The translations under genes were made by a program, and so were the position numbers. From contig NZ_JAFLWW010000017.1 of assembly GCF_018555685.1 (NCBI RefSeq), positions 1 through 64,000 on the forward strand: DNA of 64,000 nt. The letters are read 5' to 3'. The notes under the pieces were generated by a model. It did no database searches. It was given only the letters and a program-made list of their open reading frames with translations, and had not been told where the DNA came from. This DNA is from Aminobacter anthyllidis. Lineage in GTDB: Bacteria; Pseudomonadota; Alphaproteobacteria; Rhizobiales; Rhizobiaceae. Positions 32,359 through 40,372 of the stretch are shown in pieces; within the stretch, counting starts at the first letter, position 1; each line of letters begins with the position of its first letter.

Positions 32359-34161
32359 ATGGCCGGCCAAAAAACGACGAAGAAGCTCCGTTCGCAGGAG
32401 TGGTTCGACAATCCCGACAATCCCGGCATGACCGCGCTCTATCTCGAGCGCTACCTGAATTTCGGCCTGACGCGCGAGGAGCTGCAGTCGGGCAAGCCGC
32501 TGATCGGCATCGCCCAGACCGGCTCGGACCTGTCGCCTTGCAACCGCCATCACATCGAGCTGGCCAAGCGGGTGCGCGACGGCATCGTTGCCGCCGGCGG
32601 TGTGCCGTTCGAGTTTCCCTGCCACCCGATCCAGGAAACCGGCAAGCGCCCGACCGCCTCGCTCGACCGCAACCTCGCTTATCTCAGCCTCGTCGAAGTG
32701 CTGTACGGCTACCCTCTCGACGGCGTGGTGCTGACCATAGGCTGCGACAAGACCACGCCGGCACTGCTGATGGCCGCCGCCACCGTCAACATCCCGGCGA
32801 TCGCCCTGTCTGTCGGCCCCATGCTCAATGGCTGGCACAAGGGCGAACGCACCGGCTCGGGCACCATCGTTTGGAAGTCGCGCGAAAAGCTCGCGGCCGG
32901 CGAGATCGACTACGACCAGTTCATGGACATCGTCGCATCGTCGGCGCCGTCGGTCGGCTATTGCAACACCATGGGCACGGCAACGACGATGAACAGCCTG
33001 GCCGAAGCACTGGGCATGCAGCTGCCCGGTGCCGCCGCGATCCCCGCGCCCTATCGCGAGCGCGGCCAGATCTCCTACGAGACCGGCAAGCGCATCGTCG
33101 ACATGGTGCGCGAGGACCTGAAGCCCTCCGACATCATGACCCGCGAGGCCTTCGAAAACGCCATCGTCATCAATTCGGCGATCGGCGGCTCGACCAATGC
33201 GCCGATCCATCTCAACGCCATCGCCCGCCATCTCGGTGTGCCGCTTACCAATGACGACTGGCAAAAGGTCGGCCACCATGTGCCGCTTTTGGTAAATTTG
33301 CAGCCAGCCGGCGAATATCTCGGCGAGGACTACCACCATGCCGGCGGCGTGCCTGCCGTCGTCGCCGAGCTGATGAAGGCCGGCCTGTTGCCGCATCCAG
33401 ACGTCATCACCGCCAACGGCAAGACCATGGGCGAGAATTGTGCCGCCGCCGAGAATATGGACCCCAAGGTCATCCGCTCGGTCGCCGACCCGCTGAAGAA
33501 GGATGCCGGCTTCATCAACCTCAAGGGCAACTTGTTCGACAGCGCGATCATGAAGACCAGCGTGATCTCGCCCGAGTTCCGCGACCGCTACTTGTCGAAC
33601 CCCAGGGATCCGGAAGCCTTCGAAGGCACCGCAAAGGTGTTCGACGGGCCGGAGGACTATCACGCCCGCATCGACGACCCGGCCGAGAACATCGACGAGA
33701 ACACGGTGCTGTTCATGCGCGGTGCAGGCCCCGTCGGCTATCCCGGCGGCGCCGAAGTGGTCAACATGCAGCCGCCGGCCTACCTGCTCAAGCGCGGCAT
33801 CCACTCGCTGCCCTGCATCGGCGACGGGCGCCAGTCGGGCACCTCGGGTTCGCCGTCGATCCTCAACGCCTCGCCCGAGGCTGCCGTCGGTGGCGGGCTG
33901 GCGCTGCTGAAGTCGGGCGACCGGGTGCGCATCGACCTGAAGAAAGGCACCGCCGACATTCTGGTCACCGACGACGAGATCACCCGCCGCCGCGCCGAAC
34001 TGCAAAACAATGGCGGCTATCACTATCCGGCGCACCAGACGCCGTGGCAGGAAATCCAGCGCGGCATGGTCGACCAATTGTCGGAAGGCATGGTGCTGAA
34101 GCCGGCGGTGAAGTACCAGCGCGTGGCGCAAACCAAGGGTATCCCGCGCGACAATCATTAG
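32359..34161 (+). CDS. IlvD/Edd-family dehydratase (sugar-acid dehydratase, arabonate/xylonate type)
   Basis: Dehydrates a sugar acid to a 2-keto-3-deoxy acid using an Fe-S cluster. At 600 aa it has the iron-sulfur cysteines of the family in [23 protein letters not shown] and [21 protein letters not shown] (first and last segments), the catalytic region [20 protein letters not shown], and the extended N-terminal [17 protein letters not shown] of the arabonate/xylonate branch rather than true IlvD. The ATG at 32359 follows GGAGGAATT closely. No sugar transporter or aldolase sits next to it, so the actual substrate is unsettled. Confidence 0.85.
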   Translation: MAGQKTTKKLRSQEWFDNPDNPGMTALYLERYLNFGLTREELQSGKPLIGIAQTGSDLSPCNRHHIELAKRVRDGIVAAGGVPFEFPCHPIQETGKRPTASLDRNLAYLSLVEVLYGYPLDGVVLTIGCDKTTPALLMAAATVNIPAIALSVGPMLNGWHKGERTGSGTIVWKSREKLAAGEIDYDQFMDIVASSAPSVGYCNTMGTATTMNSLAEALGMQLPGAAAIPAPYRERGQISYETGKRIVDMVREDLKPSDIMTREAFENAIVINSAIGGSTNAPIHLNAIARHLGVPLTNDDWQKVGHHVPLLVNLQPAGEYLGEDYHHAGGVPAVVAELMKAGLLPHPDVITANGKTMGENCAAAENMDPKVIRSVADPLKKDAGFINLKGNLFDSAIMKTSVISPEFRDRYLSNPRDPEAFEGTAKVFDGPEDYHARIDDPAENIDENTVLFMRGAGPVGYPGGAEVVNMQPPAYLLKRGIHSLPCIGDGRQSGTSGSPSILNASPEAAVGGGLALLKSGDRVRIDLKKGTADILVTDDEITRRRAELQNNGGYHYPAHQTPWQEIQRGMVDQLSEGMVLKPAVKYQRVAQTKGIPRDNH

Positions 34162-34190
34162 GCGCGGAGACCAGGGCGCAAGCGCCTTGG

Positions 34191-34475
34191 TCAGTCGAGC
34201 CGCGACAGCAGTTGCCCGTTCGGACGGCGCGCGGACGCGCCGTCGCAGATTGGCTGGGCCCAAATCTCGGCCAGAACCGTGCGCCGATGCGCCTCGGCGC
34301 GTTCGGCATAATGCTGGAAATGTTGCGCGGCAGCGGCGGTCCCGGCGCCAAGGGCCAAGGCCGCGGCAACAGCCGCAACCCATCGCGCCCAGCGATGCCA
34401 GCCAGACGCCGCTCCCAACAAGCGGCGCCAGGCTGCAACAACAGCGATGATCAGCGCTCCAATGGCGCAGCACAT
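34191..34475 (-). CDS. Small membrane protein of unknown function
   Basis: 94 aa with two hydrophobic helices (CCAIGALIIAVVAAW and WVAAVAAALALGAGTAAAA) around a basic segment, followed by a soluble tail (ILAEIWAQPICDG-like). It starts 16 nt after the DUF899 gene stop on the same strand. No named family recognised. Confidence 0.5.
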   Translation of the reverse strand: MCCAIGALIIAVVAAWRRLLGAASGWHRWARWVAAVAAALALGAGTAAAAQHFQHYAERAEAHRRTVLAEIWAQPICDGASARRPNGQLLSRLD

Positions 34476-34491
34476 CGGCGTTGCTCCCTGC

Positions 34492-35262
34492 TCATGCGTG
34501 CTTGCCGCAGCCGCAATCGGCCGGGTGGTAGCGTCCGGTCATCTCGACGGTGCCGCCTTTGCCATACATGTCGTGCGGCCTCACCCAGTCGGCGAGGAGA
34601 TAGAACGGCCCGTTCTCGTTGCGGCCCTTCGGCATCACGTCGAGAAAACCATAAGCCCCGAGGAACTGCTCGCCGCCACGGCCGAAGGTCGAATAGGTGT
34701 GGTAGATCTGGCCGTCATCGTCCTTGTAGAAGACGCTGTCGCCGGACAGATCCTCGATCTCGAAGTCGAGCGGCGTGAAGTTGTAGACCGCCTTCTTCGC
34801 CGCAAATTGCGCGGGTGTGTAGGAGACGTTGAAGTCGTAATTGAAGTCGCTGCCGAAGGAAGAGACGAAGTTGAAGCGCCAGCCCATGCGCCGCTTCAGC
34901 ACCTCGATCTCGGCCAGCGGCGCGCGCGCCACCGCGACATAGGTGACGTCGTGGTTTTCGAGATGCACCAGCACGCCTTCGGCGTTGTCGACCTCGAACG
35001 AGCAGCCGACGCAGTGGTGGACTTGGCCCGGGCCCATCATGAAATGCTTGATGAACAGCTGGCTGCGGCCATCGAACAGGTCAGACAGCGAAAGCCGGCC
35101 ATCGGGGCCGTCGAAATAGTACTGCTTGTCGATCTTCACCCAGGGCAACTGGCGCCGCTCGGCGCTCAACTCGTCGCGCGCCCTGGTCATTGCTTTTTCC
35201 TTGGCGAGCAGCGCCCGGCGCGCTGCCACCCACTCGTCTCGGCTTACGATTTCATGCTGCAT
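34492..35262 (-). CDS. DUF899 (thioredoxin-fold) family protein
   Basis: A 256-aa thioredoxin-like protein of the DUF899 family: N-terminal SRDEWVAARRALLAKEKA, WVKIDKQYYFDGPDG, and HHCVGCSFEVDN in place of the redox motif. The family lacks a proven function. The second ATG (35262) is chosen because GGAG lies 6 nt upstream; a first ATG at 35274 has no site. It is part of a minus-strand run after ArsR, AHSA1 and GFA genes, a combination often seen together in rhizobia. Confidence 0.85.
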   Translation of the reverse strand: MQHEIVSRDEWVAARRALLAKEKAMTRARDELSAERRQLPWVKIDKQYYFDGPDGRLSLSDLFDGRSQLFIKHFMMGPGQVHHCVGCSFEVDNAEGVLVHLENHDVTYVAVARAPLAEIEVLKRRMGWRFNFVSSFGSDFNYDFNVSYTPAQFAAKKAVYNFTPLDFEIEDLSGDSVFYKDDDGQIYHTYSTFGRGGEQFLGAYGFLDVMPKGRNENGPFYLLADWVRPHDMYGKGGTVEMTGRYHPADCGCGKHA

Positions 35263-35348
35263 TTCACGCTCCATCGTTTGGACACAGGTTTCCCATCGGC
35301 TGCCGAATGGCAGCCGACATACTCGGCTTCAAACTATCAGTGTCTGGG

Positions 35349-35795
35349 CTAGAGGTAGGAGGTCACCGCTGGCGGCCGGTCCCAGGCATCGTTCCTGCCG
35401 TCCTCGTAGGTGATCGGCACTGCGGCCAGCTCCTCTGGCGTGACGCCGTCGAGGCAGGCGATGTTGACGGCGACGAAATCGCCCATCGGCTCGAAACTGG
35501 CAGTCGCGAAGGGATGAACACCGCAGCGGCTACAGAAAGTGTGGCGGATCTCAGCACCGTCGAAGCGATATTCGGTCAGCAACTCCCGGCCCGACGAGAC
35601 GCGGAAGCCGGCGGGACGGGCAAAGCCCTTCCAGAAGCGCGTCTTGGCGCACCACGAGCAATTGCAGCGGAAGCTCGACGTCCACCAGACGCCGTCGAGC
35701 TCGGGTTTCGAACGCTGCCCCACGGGCGCAAGATCGAGCTGGCATTCGAAATGCACCGCCCCGCAATGGCAGCTGCCGCGATAGGATTTCAGCAT
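35349..35795 (-). CDS. GFA-family protein (CENP-V/glutathione-dependent formaldehyde-activating fold)
   Basis: A 148-aa zinc protein. The zinc ligands are in SCHCGAVHFECQL, NCSWCAKT and TFCSRCGVHPF, exactly the GFA layout. The namesake reacts glutathione with formaldehyde, but most relatives have unknown substrates. The ATG at 35795 has GGGAG 8 nt upstream. Formaldehyde links loosely with the formate dehydrogenase at 50.8 kb, but there is no operon link. Confidence 0.85.
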   Translation of the reverse strand: MLKSYRGSCHCGAVHFECQLDLAPVGQRSKPELDGVWWTSSFRCNCSWCAKTRFWKGFARPAGFRVSSGRELLTEYRFDGAEIRHTFCSRCGVHPFATASFEPMGDFVAVNIACLDGVTPEELAAVPITYEDGRNDAWDRPPAVTSYL

Positions 35796-35899
35796 ATCAT
35801 GTCTCCCAGGCATGGCTCATCGTTCCGAGGATTGGCTACGATCCCCGGCAGGCATTGGTTTCATTAGGCGCGTAACTGGCGCGTTTGGCGCGCGAAGGG

Positions 35900-36361
35900 T
35901 CAGACCACGGGTCGGCCGGCGAGCGCATCGGCCAGGCGATCGAGGCATTCGCCCCAGCCTCCCAGATGCGAGTCGCGGGTCTCGATATCGAGGAAAGGCT
36001 CCTGCCGGAAGGTCAGCCGCGTGCCGTCACCTTCAGCTTTCAGCGTCACCGTCACCAGCGTCTGCCAGTCTGGATCGTGATCCCAGGCGAAGGTGAAGAC
36101 AATCAGCTCGTTGTCGACGATCTCGCGAAAGATGCCCGTCATGCCATCCTGGACATCGCCATGGATCAGCAGATGGTAGCTGCCGCCTTTACGGAACTCG
36201 AGCTTGTTGCAGCTCGACGTGAAGCCCTTCGGCCCCCACCAGCGCGTCAGGTGCTCCGGGCTCGACCACATCCTGAAGACGAGCGCTGGCGGAGCGTCGA
36301 AAACGCGAGAGAACTCAAGCGAAAGCGACTGTGCGGCGACGGTGTCAGTTCTTGCGGTCAT
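35900..36361 (-). CDS. AHSA1-type SRPBCC domain protein
   Basis: A 153-aa START-like protein with the AHSA1 signature: LEFSRVFDAPPALVFRMWSS near the N-terminus, HLTRWWGPKGFTSS, and the late HLGGWGECLDRLADAL helix. It overlaps the end of the ArsR gene by 17 nt; ArsR-AHSA1 pairs are frequent in Proteobacteria. Ligand unknown. Confidence 0.88.
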   Translation of the reverse strand: MTARTDTVAAQSLSLEFSRVFDAPPALVFRMWSSPEHLTRWWGPKGFTSSCNKLEFRKGGSYHLLIHGDVQDGMTGIFREIVDNELIVFTFAWDHDPDWQTLVTVTLKAEGDGTRLTFRQEPFLDIETRDSHLGGWGECLDRLADALAGRPVV

Positions 36362-36704
36362 CGGGACCTCCCTTCGGTTTGGCTGTCTGCAATTCCTTCA
36401 GATAGTCGGCCATGCGGTCGAAGCTCGCATCCCAGAAGCGGCGGTAGTGCTCGACCCAGTTGGCGATGTCCTTGAGTGGCGCGGCCTCCAGCCGGCACGG
36501 TCGCCACTGCGCCTCGCGGCCGCGGCTGATCAGCCCGGCACGCTCCAGCACCTTGAGGTGGCGCGAGATGGCCGGCAGGCTCATGGCGAACGGTTCGGCG
36601 AGTTCGTTGACCGTCGCCTCGCCCTGGGCGAGCCGAGCAAGGATGGCGCGCCGGGTCGGGTCGGCGAGCGAAGAGAAAGTGGCGTCGAGGCGATCGTCCA
36701 TCAT
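36345..36704 (-). CDS. ArsR-family winged-helix transcriptional repressor
   Basis: A 119-aa regulator with winged helix DATFSSLADPTRRAILARLA and recognition helix MSLPAISRHLKVLERAGLI. No metal-binding Cys set (ELCVC) is present, so it belongs to the non-metal ArsR branch that sits with AHSA1 proteins. A 38-nt symmetric palindrome lies just upstream of its start, suggesting autorepression of the ArsR-AHSA1-GFA-DUF899 run. Confidence 0.9.
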   Translation of the reverse strand: MMDDRLDATFSSLADPTRRAILARLAQGEATVNELAEPFAMSLPAISRHLKVLERAGLISRGREAQWRPCRLEAAPLKDIANWVEHYRRFWDASFDRMADYLKELQTAKPKGGPDDRKN

Positions 36705-36706
36705 TT

Positions 36707-36744
36707 TATTTAGCAGTCTTGTTAATTAACTTATTTGCTAAATA
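36707..36744 (-). promoter_or_regulatory. Candidate ArsR operator
   Basis: Inverted arms TATTTAGCA (36707-36715) and TGCTAAATA (36736-36744) are centred exactly on an inner palindrome GTTAATTAAC (36721-36730). The element starts 2 nt upstream of the ArsR ATG and is AT-rich. Occupation would cover the ribosome site and probably the promoter. Confidence 0.75.
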
Positions 36745-36834
36745 CGACTGCAAAGGCGCCCTGTCAAGAGTGCCGATACGGACGGAATAGAACCCTGGTT
36801 TGCACGTTCTCCCGCCATCACGCAGGAGATCCCG

Positions 36835-37545
36835 ATGTTTTCATTTTCGCCCAAGCCGCGCTCGATCCGCTTTCTGTGCCGTCCCGAAGATGAAGGTGTC
36901 ATTCCGCCGCCGGTGCCGGCCAAGACCTTCCTGCCCGACTGGTTTCGCAAGTTGCCGGCGGTCGACCCGGCCAAGCTCTCGACAGGCGACAGCGGGCTGA
37001 CCATCAAGCGCTGCATGCCGTTTCTCGATGCCATGTCCGCCGGCTGGATCATCAGGCTGCAGGCAACGGTGCGGATGGAAATCTCGGACGGCGGCAAGAA
37101 GGTTGATACGGCCTGGGATTTCGATCGCACGCTGGTCAGCAATCACGGTGCGCACCAGGTCGCCGGCAACCCACGCCAGCCGGCACCGCCGTGCAAGTTC
37201 CACAACTACTGGACCGTTCGCACGCCACCGGGCTGGAGCTGCCTGTTCGTGCAGCCGCTCAACCGGCCGAACGGTATTTTCGAGCTGGTGTCGGGCGTGG
37301 TCGACACCGATACCTATACGGCCGAAATCCACTTCCCGTTCTTCGCCACCGGCGCGGACGGGCTGCATATCATCGAAAAGGGCGCGCCGATTGCGCAGGT
37401 CATTCCGTTCGAACGCAAGGCGCTGGAGCTGTCAGCCGACATCCGCGCCGAGCGGGAAGACGAAAAGCAGGACCGCACCCGCGTCTTCCGCAACACCATC
37501 GCCTCCGACGGCTGGTACAGGAAGATGGCGCGGGCACTGCGCTAG
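36835..37545 (+). CDS. DUF6065-like protein of unknown function
   Basis: A 236-aa soluble protein beginning MFSFSPKPRSIRFLCRPEDE. The sequence VPAKTFLPDWFRKLP and later NYWTVRTPPGWSCLFVQPLNRP resemble a family also found in phages (DUF6065), though I cannot confirm the match here. No catalytic motif is apparent. A CAGGAGATCCCG site precedes the ATG. It ends at a strong bidirectional terminator. Confidence 0.6.
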   Translation: MFSFSPKPRSIRFLCRPEDEGVIPPPVPAKTFLPDWFRKLPAVDPAKLSTGDSGLTIKRCMPFLDAMSAGWIIRLQATVRMEISDGGKKVDTAWDFDRTLVSNHGAHQVAGNPRQPAPPCKFHNYWTVRTPPGWSCLFVQPLNRPNGIFELVSGVVDTDTYTAEIHFPFFATGADGLHIIEKGAPIAQVIPFERKALELSADIRAEREDEKQDRTRVFRNTIASDGWYRKMARALR

Positions 37546-37566
37546 AAATCGGTTCCGAAGGAAACG

Positions 37567-37600
37567 AAAAGGGCCGGTGGAGATTTCCACCGGCCCTTTT
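37567..37600. terminator. Bidirectional terminator
   Basis: Stem AAAAGGGCCGGTGGA / TCCACCGGCCCTTTT with a short loop (GAT-like), with T runs on both strands, lies between convergent genes ending at 37545 (+) and 37622 (-). Confidence 0.9.
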
Positions 37601-37621
37601 GCTTGATGTCTTGCGTGTAGA

Positions 37622-37930
37622 TCAGTCGTCGTTCGACGACGAATTCGAGGAACTGTTCGAGCTCGAGTTCGACGAGGAGTTGGAGCTGGAATTCGAGCTG
37701 GAGTTGCTCGACGAATTGGACGAGCTGTTGGAGCTGGAATTGTTCGACGAGTTCGACGAACGGTTGGAACTCGAATTGCTGTTCGAATTCGACCAGCTCG
37801 AGCCGCCCGACTTCCCGCCCGAAATGACCGTCTTGAAGAACTTCGAGAAGTCGTCGTCGGCATGGGCCGTGCTATTCGCAGCCGGCGCCGCGAGCAGCAT
37901 TGTGCCAAGGATGGCGAGCATCTTTTTCAT
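37622..37930 (-). CDS. Secreted Ser/Asn repeat protein
   Basis: 102 aa. A Sec signal peptide (MKKMLAILGTMLLAAPAANS, with a cut after TAHA) is followed by a short DDDFSKFFKTVISGGKSGG segment and then about 60 residues made almost only of Ser and Asn in SSSN/SNSS tetrads, ending in NDD. Codons vary between repeats (TCG, TCC, AGC; AAC, AAT), so the protein pattern seems to be kept under selection rather than being recent slippage. No family known; a flexible periplasmic or surface linker is possible. GGAGA precedes ATG. Confidence 0.65.
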   Translation of the reverse strand: MKKMLAILGTMLLAAPAANSTAHADDDFSKFFKTVISGGKSGGSSWSNSNSNSSSNRSSNSSNNSSSNSSSNSSSNSSSNSSSNSSSNSSSNSSSNSSSNDD

Positions 37931-38090
37931 CTGTCATCTCCTGTTGGACAATCTTTGCGATTGCCCGGGAGGAACGGGAGAGGATGACAGCTATTCCATC
38001 CGCCAGACAAAAAACTGACCGAGGCGAGCCAGCTATCTTTGAAAATCTACCGAGGACCGACTAACTGGGGACCAAAGGAATTGATGTCCC

Positions 38091-38489
38091 ATGGCCAAAC
38101 GACGTTCTTCCCTCGGCTTTCTCGGCATGTTCGGCCGTTCGGGCGATCTGCGCGAACTGGACGCGGCCTTGCGCTCATACGACCTGCATCCCGCGCTGGT
38201 GCCGGAAGGCGTCAAGCTAACCATCGTCAACCTGATGAAGGACCACTGGCCAAACGATCCACCGTCGCAGGCGTACCCGCCGGTGGCGCAATTGTTCGGC
38301 TATTGCGTCGCCGGACCTGAGGTTTTCCAGCAAGCCAATGGTGGTGACTTGGTCCATCGCGTCGAACTGCGCATCGAAGCGGCGCTCGAAGCGGAGGACA
38401 GCTTCGACGCCCAGATCATTCTGCTGGCACTGCACGCCAAGCTGATCAACCCTGAAGTGGTTGAACGCTTCGGGCTGAGCGCCGACTAG
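38091..38489 (+). CDS. Conserved-looking protein of unknown function
   Basis: A 132-aa soluble, mainly helical protein: a basic start (MAKRRSSLGFLGMFGR) followed by LRELDAALRSYDLHPALVPEGVKL and a region of alternating acidic helices ending AKLINPEVVERFGLSAD. I recognise no domain. ATGTCCC lies before the ATG without a strong ribosome site. It converges on the MttB gene, 5 nt apart. Confidence 0.6.
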   Translation: MAKRRSSLGFLGMFGRSGDLRELDAALRSYDLHPALVPEGVKLTIVNLMKDHWPNDPPSQAYPPVAQLFGYCVAGPEVFQQANGGDLVHRVELRIEAALEAEDSFDAQIILLALHAKLINPEVVERFGLSAD

Positions 38490-38494
38490 CCGCC

Positions 38495-40084
38495 TTACCC
38501 GCCCATGCCACTGCGCGGCAGCTTGATAAGTTCGCCGAAAAGGGCGCGCAGCTTGTCGTCGGTAGCTTTTGGAACGTGGCGCGGAAAACGCTCGGCCAGC
38601 ACGCGCTTCTTCTCGGCGACGGCCTTGCCCAGCAGGTCGGGCTTGCCCTTCTCGATCCACTCCTTGGGTGAAAAGCGGTCGGCGACGGCGGGATAGAAAT
38701 ATTCGGTCTGCATCAGCCTGAGCGTCTGCTCGTTGCCGAGATAATGGCCGGGCCCGTTGAGGCAGACTTCAGTGATGGTGTCGATCGACAGTGCTGCGTC
38801 TGACACCTCGATGCCGCGCACGCAGCGCAGGCATTGGCCCAGCATGTCATTGTCTATGATCAGGCTTTCCAGGCAGAAGCCGAGCAGCGAGGCATGCATG
38901 CCCGCCGACTCATAGACCAGATTGAGACCGGACAGGCCCGCCATCACATTGGTGATGCCCTTCTCGTAGCCGGACTGGACGTCGGGCAGCTTGGAGTCGG
39001 CCATGCCGGCGGCCGAGCCGCCGGGCAGATCGTAGAACTGGGCCATCTGGGCGCACGCGGACGTGAGGAGCGCCTGCTCGGCCGAGCCGCCGGACATGGC
39101 ACCGGTGCGCAGGTCGGAGACGAAGGGCCAGGTGCCGAAGATGGCGGGCTGGCCTGGTTTCAGGGCATTGACGTAGACGAGGCCGGCCAGCACCTCGGCC
39201 ACCGCCTGGACGACAGCGCCGGCGATAGCCGCCGGAGCGGTGGCGCCCGCCTGCCCTGCCGACAACAGCAGGATCGGGATGCCGCCCTCGACACAGGCCT
39301 CGAGCACGCCGCAGGCATCCTCGGCGAATTTCATCGGCGGCACGACGAAACAATTGGAATTGGAGACGAACGGCCGCGCCCTGAAGTTCTCCTCGCCGCC
39401 TGATATCTCGTAAAGCATCTGCAAGGCAGGGGCGACGTTTTCGCGGACGGTGAAGCTGGTGCCGACATGCTTGGAGGTGCCGGAAACGCAGGCGTAGAGC
39501 GTGTTGAAGTCCATTTCCAGCGGGTCGGGAATGTCGCGCGGCACCATCGGGCGTTGGAAGAAATGGATGTTGTCGAGACCATCGACGAGACGGGCCGCGT
39601 CGTAGATGTCCTGCAGCAGGCTTTCGCGATACTCACGCTTCTCGACGTCGACGAGGTGAACGGCAGCGCCGGCGGTGCCGTAATGCACGCGTTTGCCCTG
39701 GATCAGCATGTCATGTTTGGGGTCCTGGCCGCAGAGCGTGAAATTGCGGGCAGCGTTCCTGATCGTCGAGAGCACCAGTTCACGAGGGAAGCGGATGCGC
39801 CCGTCATCGCTGTAGGTCGCTCCGACCCGCGTCAGCGCCTCGATGCAGCTTGGAATGGCGTTGGCGAAACCGACCGTTTCGAGCAGCGTCAGCACGGCCT
39901 CATGGATGCGTTCGAGATCGCCCTGGCCCAATGCCTTGAAGCGACCGCCTTCGAGGCCGGCGCGGATGGGGCGGATGTCATCGGCGAGCGGAGCGGCGCG
40001 CATCGCCCGTCGCGCCTCCCTGCCACCGGACCGGCGCGAGCGTTGCTCTGCCGACAGGTCATGGCTTTCGATGGCAACTGACAT
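38495..40084 (-). CDS. Trimethylamine methyltransferase (MttB) family protein, non-pyrrolysine
   Basis: A 529-aa MttB-superfamily protein. Family landmarks are VLTLLETVGFANAIPSC, FTLCGQDPKHDM, HYGTAGAAVHLVD and the C-terminal ITEVCLNGPGHYLGNEQTLRLMQ. The frame runs with no internal TAG, so there is no pyrrolysine, in contrast to archaeal MttB. Non-Pyl members demethylate quaternary amines such as glycine betaine onto a corrinoid protein. No corrinoid protein or reactivase gene is next to it. It lies downstream of, and in the same direction as, a MocR-type regulator. Confidence 0.85.
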   Translation of the reverse strand: MSVAIESHDLSAEQRSRRSGGREARRAMRAAPLADDIRPIRAGLEGGRFKALGQGDLERIHEAVLTLLETVGFANAIPSCIEALTRVGATYSDDGRIRFPRELVLSTIRNAARNFTLCGQDPKHDMLIQGKRVHYGTAGAAVHLVDVEKREYRESLLQDIYDAARLVDGLDNIHFFQRPMVPRDIPDPLEMDFNTLYACVSGTSKHVGTSFTVRENVAPALQMLYEISGGEENFRARPFVSNSNCFVVPPMKFAEDACGVLEACVEGGIPILLLSAGQAGATAPAAIAGAVVQAVAEVLAGLVYVNALKPGQPAIFGTWPFVSDLRTGAMSGGSAEQALLTSACAQMAQFYDLPGGSAAGMADSKLPDVQSGYEKGITNVMAGLSGLNLVYESAGMHASLLGFCLESLIIDNDMLGQCLRCVRGIEVSDAALSIDTITEVCLNGPGHYLGNEQTLRLMQTEYFYPAVADRFSPKEWIEKGKPDLLGKAVAEKKRVLAERFPRHVPKATDDKLRALFGELIKLPRSGMGG

Positions 40085-40372
40085 GCAGGTCCTCCGAATT
40101 TGTGTGAGGCTGGCCCGCAGTGATTATGCCACCGTCGTGTCGCCTCGTTCCCTTTGCGCGACTATGCAATGTCCATTGGCCCAGACTATGGGCCAGAGGA
40201 TTGCGCCGGATATGCCAGAGCGCTCATATAAGCCGACGGACGGAGGGATCGCCGGCAAGCGCATCGGCGCGAAAATCGGCATCGATTTTCGGCAGGCACG
40301 ATGCGCAGATTCCAAACGTCAGAGCGTCCCGTGCGCGTCCAAGCGGACGCGCACGGGACGCTCTGTTGGGAA
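40085..40372. terminator. Spacer with two strong hairpins after the MocR gene
   Basis: A perfect 20-bp stem lies at 40321-40340 / 40345-40364 with a 4-nt loop, 8 nt after the MocR stop codon, and a second palindrome CGAAAATCG-GCAT-CGATTTTCG at 40270-40291. The first should end MocR transcription on the minus strand, although its T run is weak; such CGTCCCGTGCGCG palindromes recur in rhizobial genomes. The rest, to 40084, would hold the MttB promoter. Confidence 0.7.

Noticed and set aside
32155-34473. A 772-aa minus-strand open frame
   Set aside because: It is antisense to the dehydratase and shows no domain; a typical shadow in high-GC DNA.
37622-37930. Possible CRISPR array
   Set aside because: The repeats are 12-nt codon tetrads without spacers; they encode a Ser/Asn protein with a signal peptide.
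38495-40084. Pyrrolysine-dependent MttB
   Set aside because: No in-frame TAG in the gene and no Pyl biosynthesis genes in the window.
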